A stretch of DNA of 64,000 nt from Paralcaligenes sp. KSB-10 (lineage in GTDB: Bacteria > Pseudomonadota > Gammaproteobacteria > Burkholderiales > Burkholderiaceae_B): NCBI RefSeq assembly GCF_021266465.1, contig NZ_CP089848.1, forward strand, positions 2,542,001-2,606,000. Direction: 5' to 3'. Position 1 is the stretch's first letter. Each line of letters begins with the position of its first letter. Both the position numbers and the translations under genes were made by a program. Under the pieces are notes generated by a model. That model was not told the DNA's origin, did not search any database, and was given only the letters and a program-made list of their open reading frames with translations. Positions 26,739 through 34,996 of this stretch are shown here, piece after piece.

Positions 26739-26757
26739 CTGGCGCAGAGGGACATTC
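26739..26757. repeat. Probable left attachment site: decayed copy of tRNA-Ser 3' end
   Basis: CTGGCGCAGAGGGACATTC here aligns with the 3' end of tRNA-Ser at 37256-37276, with a two-base deletion and two substitutions. It lies at the far end of the integrated element from the integrase gene, where a P4-type integrase would leave attL/attR. The match is imperfect, so the call rests also on the matching terminators and inner repeats. Confidence 0.55.
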
Positions 26758-26812
26758 ACATTGTGGCTTAAAATCCATATAAACAAACGATCTATAAAAT
26801 TCAATTTTTACA

Positions 26813-26831
26813 GATACCGTCAAAAGTACCG
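26813..26831. repeat. Inner end repeat, left (candidate integrase arm-type site)
   Basis: GATACCGTCAAAAGTACCG here is repeated with one mismatch near the other end of the element (37121-37139). Both lie within about 140 bases of the attachment sites, as expected for arm-type binding sites of a tyrosine integrase. Confidence 0.5.
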
Positions 26832-26907
26832 TTATAAAAACGCCGCTGGGGCGAATTTTACAAGCCGCCCCCATGCGTCAATTTTTCTACTATGCCCATT
26901 AGCCACG

Positions 26908-29712
26908 CTACGGGGCGACAGAGATATGCCCGCCAGCCACTCTACGCCGCTTGGGTACCTTCGCTACAGGAAGCAAGCTGGTGTACCTCTGATAAAGCAC
27001 AAAAAGGAAGGCCACCCGCGCCGCATCGTCTTTACCGCCCTTGTAGCCGTAGGCGGAATCCACCGCTCTATCCACCGATTGATGCGCTCTATGTAATTCC
27101 GTGGGCATGGTAAGCGGATCGTACAGGTCGGCCAGCGTGGCGTCGGGATACAGCGCGCGGGCTTCGAGCACCGCTCGCCCGGTGGCTTCGATACCTTCGC
27201 GCTGCTTGTCGGTCAGTGCATCCGGCCATGGATAATTGTTGTAGACAATGGTATTGGAATAGCGGTAATCGCTTTTCAGTCGCCCGCATACCGCGCGCAT
27301 CCAAGCATTGTGTAGGGTGCTATTGAGTACGGCGAAGTGGTAGAGGGTGGCATTCGGAATCACCAAAACCAGATTACTTGCCAACGCTTCAGCGGGCAAA
27401 AAACCCATAGGCACAAACTGTCGCCTTTCGGATGACACGCTGGGCAAGACCATGAATGGCCCATCAGGCAAAAATTCAACATGAAATCGTGTCGGAGAAT
27501 TGGCCAATTTTTGAGTGGGTGGGCTGTCACTTGCAAGCCGAAACTCACGGACGGCCTGGACGCGTTTTAGAGCCTCAGGCATCGCACGTAATTCGGACGG
27601 GGTGCAGTCACCGAGCCACAGACACCAGCGCTCTATTCCGTTGATAAACTCCTCGGCACCCAGCCACTGACGAAACCACTTCGCGCTTGCCGGCTCTTTC
27701 GCAATGAACACCGCCTTTTCAGACTGGGTAAACAGGTAATTCCCGTTGTCAATTGGCTTGTTGCCAATTTGTATGTGGGGCACTCGACATATCGGAGCCG
27801 AACGGCGCGGTATCAATACGTCGGGTGCGTCAAGCAAGTAAGGATTGACGCGACTTGCAGCAATCGCAATCCCGTCTTCCTTGATGTTGTTGCCGTAGTC
27901 GAACAACGTGCAGGCTGGTGGCGCGCGCAGCCCGAAGCCGATGATGACGCAATGCACGGCGGCATTGCCCTTGCCCTCATTGCCCCACTTGAAGGTACGG
28001 TGCGCGAATCGAATTTTAATGCCAGCGGCAAGCAATGGCGACCATAACACCGCCACCTGTTCACCTTGGGCAATGGAGTTGGTGGATACGAAAGCTACAT
28101 CAATAATCGGATTCACCTGGATATAGTGCATCGCCTTGATGTACCACGCCGCCACCAAGTCCAACAGCCCCGCGTTCTTGATGCCCGCGAACACGCTTCG
28201 CGTGTCGGCGCGCTGCGCATCGGTCATGAATTTGGCGCCAACAAAAGGCGGGTTCCCCAGCACATAGCTGCAACGCTCAGGCGCGACCACGCCGGCCCAG
28301 TCAATGCGCAGCGCATTGTCGCAAACAATGGTCGGGCTATCCACCAGCGGCACCGTAGGCCGCGTGTTGCCGAAGCGTTGCGCCGCCTCCAGGTTCATCT
28401 GGTGGTCGGTAATCCACAGCGCCACGCGCGAAATATGGGCTGCGGCTTCGTCAATCTCGATCCCATAGAACTGTGTCACGCGCACCCGGCACAGCGTGGA
28501 CACGTCCAGCAGGCCACGCCCACGGTCAAAGTCGAACAGGTCAGCGATGATCTCGTTTTCCAGACGGCGCAATTCACGATAGGCGATTACGAGGAAATTG
28601 CCACAGCCGCAGGCGGGATCCAAAAAGGTGAGGCTCGGCAGCTTGTCATAGAGTGCTTTCAAACGCGGCTTGCTATGTTTGGCGGCTTGATACTCCGCAC
28701 GCAAGTCATCCATACACAGCGGATTGATAACACGTAAAATGTTGCGCTCGCTCGTGTAATGCGCGCCCAGCTCCCGGCGTGACGCTTGCCGGGTTTCGTC
28801 GGGATGGTGCACCTCCAGCACCCCCTGGAACATAGCCCCAAAAATCGCCGGACTGATTCCGCTCCAGTCTAATTCGGCACATTCCACCAGCAGTTTACGT
28901 AGCGTGGTATCAAAAGACGGTATGCGGGTGCGCTCTGAAAACAAATTCCCATTAATGTAGGCGAAGGCAGACAGCGTTTCGTCGAGCGTGGATTGCCGTT
29001 CTACTTCGGCAGTATTCAAAACGTCAAACAACTCCGCAAGTCTGGCTCCGGTGTCACGCCCATCAGGTCGCGTAGCCTCGATGAGATTGCGGAACTGCCC
29101 ATCAGCGCCAAAGATGCCGGTATCGTCGGCAAACAGGCAAAACAGCAAACGGGTAAGAAGCACTTCAAGATCACGCCCCTTGAAGTTAGCACGCAAAAGG
29201 GCTTCATGGAAACGCGAAACGACGTAGGCAGCTTGCCGATTAATGGGGGATTCTTCGACGATCTCGGGGGCGTTCTCTTCCACCAAAAAATTAAACCACC
29301 CGGCGCGCTTGGCCAGGTCTTTCAATGTGCACTCGCTGTGCTGATCCGTTTTGAGATCATAAAGACGGAAACGGGCGAAGTCGCTGGTCACGATATAGCG
29401 CGGGCGCTCCGCCTCAGGTAAGGCCACAAAATAATCGGCCGCCTGGTTAAAGGCGGCATCTAAATTTTTGCCCCGACTTTTATGCTCTACGATCAACAGC
29501 CCTGGGATGAAACTGTCAATGAAGCCATGCCCGCCACCGATCTTGTCTACCGCTTTTTCGTATATGGTCGCAGACTCGGGGCGCACACCAAAGCACTCAT
29601 AAAATCGCGCCCAAAACAGCTTGGCATCGGCATTTTCTCGGGCGGCGTCTTTCCATTGAACAGAAAAGGCTGTCAACCTGCGGCGTACTTCGTTTCGGGT
29701 CAGGCTGGGCAT
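26908..29712 (-). CDS. Single-chain type IIL (MmeI-like) restriction-modification enzyme
   Basis: A 934-aa protein close to MmeI in length (about 919). The N-terminal nuclease domain has Asp66 and Glu76-x-Lys78 (GLLIVEHKSRGKN), exactly the D-x9-ExK spacing of MmeI. A helical linker is followed by a gamma-class N6-adenine methyltransferase: motif X RRELGAHYTSE (313-323), motif I DPACGCGNF (365-373), motif IV NPPF (487-490). The C-terminal target-recognition and helical region spans about 620-934. One protein would both methylate and cut (family members cut about 20 bases from the site). The nuclease residues are intact, so restriction is probably active. No separate specificity or C protein is adjacent. 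Confidence 0.9.
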   Translation of the reverse strand: MPSLTRNEVRRRLTAFSVQWKDAARENADAKLFWARFYECFGVRPESATIYEKAVDKIGGGHGFIDSFIPGLLIVEHKSRGKNLDAAFNQAADYFVALPEAERPRYIVTSDFARFRLYDLKTDQHSECTLKDLAKRAGWFNFLVEENAPEIVEESPINRQAAYVVSRFHEALLRANFKGRDLEVLLTRLLFCLFADDTGIFGADGQFRNLIEATRPDGRDTGARLAELFDVLNTAEVERQSTLDETLSAFAYINGNLFSERTRIPSFDTTLRKLLVECAELDWSGISPAIFGAMFQGVLEVHHPDETRQASRRELGAHYTSERNILRVINPLCMDDLRAEYQAAKHSKPRLKALYDKLPSLTFLDPACGCGNFLVIAYRELRRLENEIIADLFDFDRGRGLLDVSTLCRVRVTQFYGIEIDEAAAHISRVALWITDHQMNLEAAQRFGNTRPTVPLVDSPTIVCDNALRIDWAGVVAPERCSYVLGNPPFVGAKFMTDAQRADTRSVFAGIKNAGLLDLVAAWYIKAMHYIQVNPIIDVAFVSTNSIAQGEQVAVLWSPLLAAGIKIRFAHRTFKWGNEGKGNAAVHCVIIGFGLRAPPACTLFDYGNNIKEDGIAIAASRVNPYLLDAPDVLIPRRSAPICRVPHIQIGNKPIDNGNYLFTQSEKAVFIAKEPASAKWFRQWLGAEEFINGIERWCLWLGDCTPSELRAMPEALKRVQAVREFRLASDSPPTQKLANSPTRFHVEFLPDGPFMVLPSVSSERRQFVPMGFLPAEALASNLVLVIPNATLYHFAVLNSTLHNAWMRAVCGRLKSDYRYSNTIVYNNYPWPDALTDKQREGIEATGRAVLEARALYPDATLADLYDPLTMPTELHRAHQSVDRAVDSAYGYKGGKDDAARVAFLFVLYQRYTSLLPVAKVPKRRRVAGGHISVAP

Positions 29713-30026
29713 AGGATCATGTGCAATGGCTAGGGTGATAACTTACGGGTATTGTAAGTAATCTTATTCTCTCAGGTTTTTTTAACGGATCGCCGGCGGT
29801 ACCTGCGATGTTCGAAGGCGCTTCCAGGCGTCTTTTAGGCTACCAGCGAGCCATCCCGAAACCGCCAAGAAAACCGTAAATCGCCATGGCTTCAAAAGGC
29901 CACCATGTTAAAATAAAGGACGTTAAGAAGTAGCTGTTCACGCATCAAAATTATTAGGAAAGCTCCAGCGATTGCGCTTCAAAGTCACATTGATCCTACG
30001 GCATTTTTTAAATACAGGGTGGCACT
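29713..30026. promoter_or_regulatory. Intergenic region upstream of the MmeI-like gene, with palindrome
   Basis: A 314-base gene-free stretch. ACTTAC (29741-29746) N7 GTAAGT (29754-29759) is a perfect palindrome 29 bases upstream of the restriction-modification start codon, a plausible operator over its promoter. The rest (29770-30026) is mixed, without recognised genes; it should hold the promoter of the small plus-strand gene at 30027. Confidence 0.4.
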
Positions 30027-30245
30027 ATGAAGGATGATTTGCCAGACGTACATTTTGGCCCCATTGGGAAAGCGCGTGTTCCATGGTGGACAGTTGAAAC
30101 CCCTGATCCTGACGATACAGAACTGGAAGTAACCGATCCTGCTGTGGTGGCTATTCTGGGATTCGACCCGAAAGAATTTTCCGAAGAAACCGCAGATGAC
30201 GTTTCACATGAAGCCGTCGCCACCAAATCAAAGCCTATCGAGTAG
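30027..30245 (+). CDS. Small acidic protein of unknown function
   Basis: A 72-aa frame with acidic composition (PDPDDTELEVTDPAVVAILGFDPKEF). It is the only plus-strand candidate gene in the element. A GGGTGG sequence five bases ahead of the ATG is an acceptable ribosome binding site. I do not recognise a family. Its position beside the restriction-modification gene, in opposite orientation, would suit a regulator or an accessory or anti-restriction factor, but nothing in the sequence proves it. Confidence 0.45.
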   Translation: MKDDLPDVHFGPIGKARVPWWTVETPDPDDTELEVTDPAVVAILGFDPKEFSEETADDVSHEAVATKSKPIE

Positions 30246-30424
30246 TGCGGCCTGCTCTTTCATGGCCGCTCGCAAATCCTTGAGGGATTGGCGCAACTTG
30301 AGCCACGCGCCCCCCCCTTATAGAGGCATTGCGAGATGACGCGGCTTCAGCTTAATACAGTCCGCACTAATGCACAGTTATTCCTTCCGACATACCACCA
30401 TTCGCGCGCGTACATATCCAGGAA

Positions 30425-31033
30425 CTATCCCCGCCACTGCTGCTGTATGCGATTTAATCGAGCCATCAGCGCTGTATACGAAATAGATAGTAATCGGTCA
30501 CGTTCCGATTCCAGCTCTATGATTTCCTGCCTGATCCGCTGGAAGGTAGTTTCATGCATTCCCTTTGGTTTTCGCCAGTAATTCTCCCCACCTAGCCGCG
30601 CTTCGAGCTTTCGTTGCCTGCGCCAGGTTGCGCTTGTTTCATCATCTGACTGGCAAGGGTAGCGAAGCCGATGACATTTCCGGCACGCCACCTGTTGCCC
30701 GAAATAAACATGAGCACAGCGCCGCTGACAATACGGGCAAAGAAACCAAGTCCGCCCGCCGCCGTAATTGCAGGCCGTCTTTACCAGAATTACATGCTGA
30801 TTTACAGGCTGGTCATTGATCTGATAATTGAATGTCACGCCCCTCTGATCGACTTTCATGCCGATTGATGACAGTACCCTGCCACTATCATCTTTCCAGG
30901 CCCAAGTAAGGCCAAGCCCGGCCCGTAAATTATTTTCCCGCTGAAGCCGCCGCACGTCGATACTGCGAAAATAGGACGTTTTTCGATGATAGGCCGGTCT
31001 GCCCGCTCCGTATCGTGATCCGCCAGTACCCAT
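30425..31033 (-). CDS. Zinc-ribbon-like protein of mobile elements, unknown function
   Basis: The 202-aa protein contains six clustered cysteines: C99-x2-C102-x3-C106 and C117-x2-C120 plus C127 (FLCPYCQRRC ... ACRKCHRLRYPC), a probable zinc ribbon. It begins with the MGTGGSRYGAGRP motif and ends with a basic, helical tail containing RPKGMHETTF. Similar proteins occur in many proteobacterial integrated elements; the function is unknown. The start at 31033 follows GGAG five bases upstream; an alternative at 31066 adds 11 residues. Nucleic-acid binding is plausible from the zinc ribbon and basic charge. Confidence 0.75.
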   Translation of the reverse strand: MGTGGSRYGAGRPAYHRKTSYFRSIDVRRLQRENNLRAGLGLTWAWKDDSGRVLSSIGMKVDQRGVTFNYQINDQPVNQHVILVKTACNYGGGRTWFLCPYCQRRCAHVYFGQQVACRKCHRLRYPCQSDDETSATWRRQRKLEARLGGENYWRKPKGMHETTFQRIRQEIIELESERDRLLSISYTALMARLNRIQQQWRG

Positions 31034-31135
31034 CAAATCTCCACAGAAAACGAAATCATTAAGCAAAACACACTACTGCGTACCACCAAAATAGTTAAAA
31101 ATCAGCGCGCCTATTAGCTCTCAGGCTGTTTTGAA

Positions 31136-31474
31136 TTAATCGCTATTTTCGTCATTTATCGCTTGCCGCTTGCACTTGACGTGGTAGGGTGTCAATATGG
31201 CATGCGCCACCAAATCTAGACTAGGCCGGGTCGCGCCATTCTTGTCCTCGTACACCTTGGGCGTGAGACTCCCCGACAACGCGACTGAATCGCCATCCTC
31301 CAAGGCCAGTAGCGCGGCCTGCGCTTTTTCATCAAAGGCAATCACGCTGCACAAAAGCATGTCGCCATTGCCAGCCGTGACTTTCACCTTGGCCGTGGTA
31401 TAGGTGTTCTCCGTCTTGCCGATACCCTGTTTAGAGGTGCCGTAGAGCTTGCCAGCGATCAATGCATCAATCAT
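31136..31474 (-). CDS. Single-stranded DNA-binding (OB-fold) protein-like
   Basis: The 112-aa protein looks like an SSB-type OB fold: MIDALIAGKLYGTSKQG, TTAKVKVTAGNGDMLLCSVIAFDEKAQ, LALEDGDSVALSGSLTPK and a short polar tail without the DDDIPF-type acidic tip of cellular SSB. It probably coats single-stranded DNA during replication of the element. It overlaps the upstream Cys-rich gene by eight bases, in the same operon as the primase-like and DUF3987 genes. Confidence 0.75.
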   Translation of the reverse strand: MIDALIAGKLYGTSKQGIGKTENTYTTAKVKVTAGNGDMLLCSVIAFDEKAQAALLALEDGDSVALSGSLTPKVYEDKNGATRPSLDLVAHAILTPYHVKCKRQAINDENSD

Positions 31475-31946
31475 TTTGTACCTCGTTCATGGGGTTTGTT
31501 TCGATAAATCCCTTGCAGCGGTGCAGCACCTCAATGCCGCCCCCGCTAAAAGGCTGTTTACCCTGTACGCAGCGACCACCGTAGAAGCTCGCACATTCCG
31601 CGCAACTGCGCCGGTCATCGTCTTGTCTATCCCGATACACCAGGCGGCAAGCGGCCTTCTCGGCCTGAAAGCTTGGGATCCCCTTCGCTTCAAACTGGCG
31701 TAGACGTTCCATACACAATTCACCTTCCTGTTCCGTCCAGGCCGGTGTACTCCAGTTCGGATTATCGGTATGCACCAGGCGCAAAACAAGCGGCTCGGTT
31801 TTGGGTTTTAGGCTACTTGCTACTGCTACAGTTGCTATTGTTGCTACAGTTGGGGGCGTTTTGGGCTTATCTGTAGCAGGTGTAGCAACTGTAGCAGTAG
31901 CATCTTGCCCATTCAGGGCTTTTTCGAGCATCGCCATCAGGCCCAT
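31467..31946 (-). CDS. Cys-rich protein of unknown function in the replication operon
   Basis: The 159-aa protein has a low-complexity N-terminal third (TATVATPATDK...TVATIATVAVASS) and a C-terminal cysteine cluster (RRSCAECASFYGGRC ... VLHRCKGF) that may bind zinc or an iron-sulfur cluster. The N-terminal Ala/Thr/Val repeats are encoded by a 20-base inverted repeat (31818-31837 and 31883-31902). A good AAGGGAG site precedes the ATG. It overlaps the DUF3987 gene by ten bases and the SSB-like gene by eight, so it is a genuine operon member. I do not recognise its function. Confidence 0.7.
   Translation of the reverse strand: MGLMAMLEKALNGQDATATVATPATDKPKTPPTVATIATVAVASSLKPKTEPLVLRLVHTDNPNWSTPAWTEQEGELCMERLRQFEAKGIPSFQAEKAACRLVYRDRQDDDRRSCAECASFYGGRCVQGKQPFSGGGIEVLHRCKGFIETNPMNEVQND
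31818..31902. repeat. 20-bp perfect inverted repeat inside a coding region
   Basis: TGCTACTGCTACAGTTGCTA (31818-31837) is the exact reverse complement of 31883-31902, with a 45-base loop. It also contains shorter TTGCTACAGTTG-type repeats. It could form a strong mRNA hairpin or reflect local repeat expansion. Confidence 0.8.
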
Positions 31947-33478
31947 GATTCGCTCCCTTCCAAGAGTTTTGGATTAACGACAATGAGGCTTTTCCTGCCA
32001 TCCTTGGCCAGGCCGGCGCGGTCGGCATCGATTAACTCTTGAAGCACTGGCGTGAGTTGCGCGGCCTTGCGCAATTGCGTTGAAGGGAAATACTGCAATA
32101 CCTCACGGGTGCCAATCCGATTAGTACGCTGTTGGTTGCAGCGCTCAATCAACCATGCGTCCAGCCGGGCGGCCAGGCTCAAGGCCGGGTCTTGCCCAAG
32201 CTCGGTTAACAGGCGTTTGGATTCGCTCAGGTGCCACATGGCGACCTGGCAGGCGGCTTGCATAGCGCTGGCGCTTATGGCTCCACTCGGGCCATGCTCG
32301 TACAGGTGAAACAGCGCTGCAATCCGAGCGGCGTTATCGGCTGTCTTGCTGGCTACGTCCTTCACGTCGGCCAGGCTGCCCATCGGTGCAAGCTGGCTTT
32401 CGATAAGGTTGTAAGCCTTTACCCATACCTGTTTGGCGTCCGGAGATAATTCCAGCATGGCGGGCGCCAATCCGTCGCCAGTATCATCAAATGGCATAGG
32501 CTCGGTTAGCAGTTGCGTCAGCCGCGCGTTAAACCCGGCAAGCCCGGCCATCGCATCATCCGGCTCTTGATACTGACGGGTGCCTTGTGTCGATTCAGGC
32601 CACGCCACCAGAAACCTGGCCAAGAAACCAGAACCACGCGCCAGGTCGCCCGCCTTAATCATGAAACCGGCCAATACCGGGTATTGCACTTGTAGCGATA
32701 CCGTCAACCTGGCGTTGCGTACCACGAAGCTCTCGACACTGCGGCGGCTAACCTTCTGCACGCCCCCATCCCACAGTACATTTAACGCGGCCAAATTGCG
32801 CATCACCGAATCACTGCCCATGCCGTGACTACCAAATACAGTCCCGGCCTCAGAACTGATAACGCCTCCACTCGGCCATTTTTTAGCCAGCCCATACGTC
32901 AAGGCTTCGGGCGTGGCATCGCCATACAGCAGCTCCGGCACCTTGGGCGCGATGGGCTTGGCGTGCTCCAGGTCGCGCAACGTGCTTTCTATTTCAGGCT
33001 TGGGCGTGCCTTTCTTGGCAGCGGCCTTGATCGCCTCCATCGTCCCGGCCTTTTTGGCAGACCATGCCTGTAAATCGGCCTGATAGGCGTCTACGTCGGG
33101 TTGCATAGCTTCGGCCTGTGCGGCCTCGTAATGGCGTACCGCGCGGGTAAAGAATCCGTCTACCGTGGTCTTGCGCTCGCCAGAATCGGCCAGCACCAGG
33201 GCGAACAACGACACAGGCCCGGTCAGGTGTTTATTGCGGGCGACATTGATATGCGCCTGCCCTGCCAGCGATAGCGCGGTTAATGCACTGGTGGCCACCA
33301 TCGCCACGGGTGCCTGGGTTGTCGCCTGAACATCGGTTACGGCATTAAGTAGGCCGGGCGGCAAGGCATCCAGCGGATACGATTCCCGTTCGTAGCTCAC
33401 GCCCCCCAAAGGCAGCGGATCAGCCCATTCAAGAGGTTTCACATTATCGAGATTACGTACCTCGGCCATCGCGTTCAT
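31937..33478 (-). CDS. DUF3987 domain-containing protein (probable replication ATPase)
   Basis: The 513-aa protein matches the DUF3987 group found with primases in integrated elements and satellites. A P-loop-like segment ADSGERKTT (97-105) and GGVISSEAGTVFGSHGM suggest nucleotide binding, possibly a helicase-like role. The start at 33478 is chosen because AAGGAG lies eight bases upstream and it overlaps the primase-like stop as ATGA; the frame extends to 33514. Translational coupling to the primase-like gene supports a joint function in replicating the element. No enzymatic activity is proven for the family. Confidence 0.8.
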   Translation of the reverse strand: MNAMAEVRNLDNVKPLEWADPLPLGGVSYERESYPLDALPPGLLNAVTDVQATTQAPVAMVATSALTALSLAGQAHINVARNKHLTGPVSLFALVLADSGERKTTVDGFFTRAVRHYEAAQAEAMQPDVDAYQADLQAWSAKKAGTMEAIKAAAKKGTPKPEIESTLRDLEHAKPIAPKVPELLYGDATPEALTYGLAKKWPSGGVISSEAGTVFGSHGMGSDSVMRNLAALNVLWDGGVQKVSRRSVESFVVRNARLTVSLQVQYPVLAGFMIKAGDLARGSGFLARFLVAWPESTQGTRQYQEPDDAMAGLAGFNARLTQLLTEPMPFDDTGDGLAPAMLELSPDAKQVWVKAYNLIESQLAPMGSLADVKDVASKTADNAARIAALFHLYEHGPSGAISASAMQAACQVAMWHLSESKRLLTELGQDPALSLAARLDAWLIERCNQQRTNRIGTREVLQYFPSTQLRKAAQLTPVLQELIDADRAGLAKDGRKSLIVVNPKLLEGSESWA

Positions 33479-34437
33479 GCGATCACTCCTTGCATCATTA
33501 GTTCGTCGGCCCAATCTGTGCCAACACTAGGCGGTATATGAATGCGTGCGGTAAAACCTTGACGCGTCAGGCGTTCGCCCAATTGCGCGGCGGCTTTCTG
33601 GCCGGTGCCGCTTTCGTCGTTGTCCGCAAAAACATAGAAATGTTTGATTGCTAGGGGCGGCTCGAATGCGGCCAGCCCATGCGCCGATACGCACGGCCAG
33701 ACGGGCAAGCCAAAAAGAATAGATGCGGCAATGGCGGTTTCAACGCCTTCCGCTACCCCAAGCCCCAAGCGGCCATCGGGGCGCGGCGTAGGCGTGCCGA
33801 TTTTGATCGAAGCCCCCGCCATCATGCCCGCCGATGCGAACAACTTCTTGACTGTCGGCACGGCGGCCTTGCGACCATCGTGAGTTAGATACGTGCGGTG
33901 TACGTTGACTAGCTCGCCGGTCGGTGAGGTGACGGCGGCCAGCATTGCAGGGAACTGCCCGACATGTTCGCCATCGTTCCAATAATCCAGCCCGGCGTGA
34001 TAACGCAGTACGCCCGTGTCCGGCACCACCAAACCCCGACGGATTAAATACTGGCCCGTTGGATCGCTCTCGGTGATGGGGGCGGCGCTATTCCAAAGCG
34101 TCATGAGCTTGGCGTGATTCTGTGCCCACTGTACGAGCCGGGCTTGGCGGCGTTCCTCCTTGGCTCGCTCGATTGCGCGTTGCGTGGCGGCGCGTTGTTC
34201 GAAGGTTTGCAGACGGCTCGCACCAGATACCCAAGCACCACGCGAATCTTGACGCCAATCACCGTACACGCAACTGATACAGTCGCCATCATCAAAGACG
34301 CGATACCAGCCCGATTTTTGCAAGCCCTTGTCCTCATCGGTTTTGCAGCGAACCAGGCGGCCCGGCTCGATATGCTCCACTACCAGGCCCGCCGATTGCA
34401 TGGCACGTTCCAACTCGATATGTTGAATAGTGTTCAT
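33475..34437 (-). CDS. Toprim-domain primase-like protein
   Basis: The 320-aa protein has an N-terminal region with a possible small zinc site (DCISC), a linker, and a Toprim domain with GVAEGVETAIAA (Glu near 230) and YVFADNDESGTGQ (Asp271, Asp273). This is the arrangement of phage and satellite DNA primases of the P4 alpha N-terminal type, here separate from a helicase. The start at 34437 follows AAGGGGG; the frame extends to 34542. It is coupled by ATGA overlap to the DUF3987 gene. Confidence 0.85.
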   Translation of the reverse strand: MNTIQHIELERAMQSAGLVVEHIEPGRLVRCKTDEDKGLQKSGWYRVFDDGDCISCVYGDWRQDSRGAWVSGASRLQTFEQRAATQRAIERAKEERRQARLVQWAQNHAKLMTLWNSAAPITESDPTGQYLIRRGLVVPDTGVLRYHAGLDYWNDGEHVGQFPAMLAAVTSPTGELVNVHRTYLTHDGRKAAVPTVKKLFASAGMMAGASIKIGTPTPRPDGRLGLGVAEGVETAIAASILFGLPVWPCVSAHGLAAFEPPLAIKHFYVFADNDESGTGQKAAAQLGERLTRQGFTARIHIPPSVGTDWADELMMQGVIA

Positions 34438-34514
34438 ACGCGCCCCCTTGCGGAAAGCCAGCGACACACGCGCCGCCAAAGCCAGAACAAAGCAATTTGC
34501 AAGCCGCTCATAGT

Positions 34515-34826
34515 TCAGCCCTCCCGATTGGCTAAGCGCCACGCCTGCGGGTCGGCTAAGAACTCCTGCACCTGCTCGGCACGCCAGCCCGTGACGCGTT
34601 CGCTGATCTTGACGGGCTTTGGGAATTTGCCTTTACGTACCCATAGCCAAATAGTCGATTCACCGACACCGCTAGCTTTCGCCACAACGGGGCATCGTGC
34701 AAAACCAGATTCGGGTAATGGCGGAATGGATGCGCGGGATCGGGGGCGCTGGGTAGCTACGCTGGTAGCCTGTACCGGTTTGGGCACAGGCAACTTATTT
34801 GCATTTTTGGGTGTACTGGGGATCAT
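34515..34826 (-). CDS. AlpA-like excisionase/regulator (MerR-type HTH)
   Basis: The 103-aa protein has an AlpA-like helix-turn-helix (CPVVAKASGVGESTIWLWVRKGKFPKPVKISERVTGW, shown here in part as KASGVGESTIWLWVRKGKFP) with the wing FPKPVKI typical of the family and a 40-residue polar N-terminal extension. AlpA proteins activate integrase or replication genes of P4-like elements. The gene lies between the unknown 273-aa-frame gene and the primase-like gene (77 bases downstream). A GAGG site precedes the ATG. Confidence 0.85.
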   Translation of the reverse strand: MIPSTPKNANKLPVPKPVQATSVATQRPRSRASIPPLPESGFARCPVVAKASGVGESTIWLWVRKGKFPKPVKISERVTGWRAEQVQEFLADPQAWRLANREG

Positions 34827-34914
34827 CGTCTATTACCTCGAAGTGAGTTGCAATAGACGCCATTGAGCCAAAAATAATGCTGTTCAAACAGGCAGGTTAG
34901 TTAAGAAAACAGCT

Positions 34915-34941
34915 CCCCTATTTTTCCGTAAACAGTAGGGG
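34915..34941. promoter_or_regulatory. Hairpin/operator-like repeat upstream of the AlpA-like gene
   Basis: CCCCTA (34915-34920) and TAGGGG (34936-34941) form an inverted repeat between the unknown gene ending at 34997 and the AlpA-like gene. It could be a weak terminator for the former or an operator for the latter; there is no long T tract. Confidence 0.35.
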
Positions 34942-34996
34942 TAGTTAACGCAAAGAACAGTGGGTACCGTTTCGCAAACCCGCATAAATAAAGAGT

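Noticed and set aside
30008-30226. A 72-codon minus-strand frame opposite the small acidic gene
   Set aside because: Ser/Thr-rich shadow with no ribosome binding site; the plus-strand frame is better supported.
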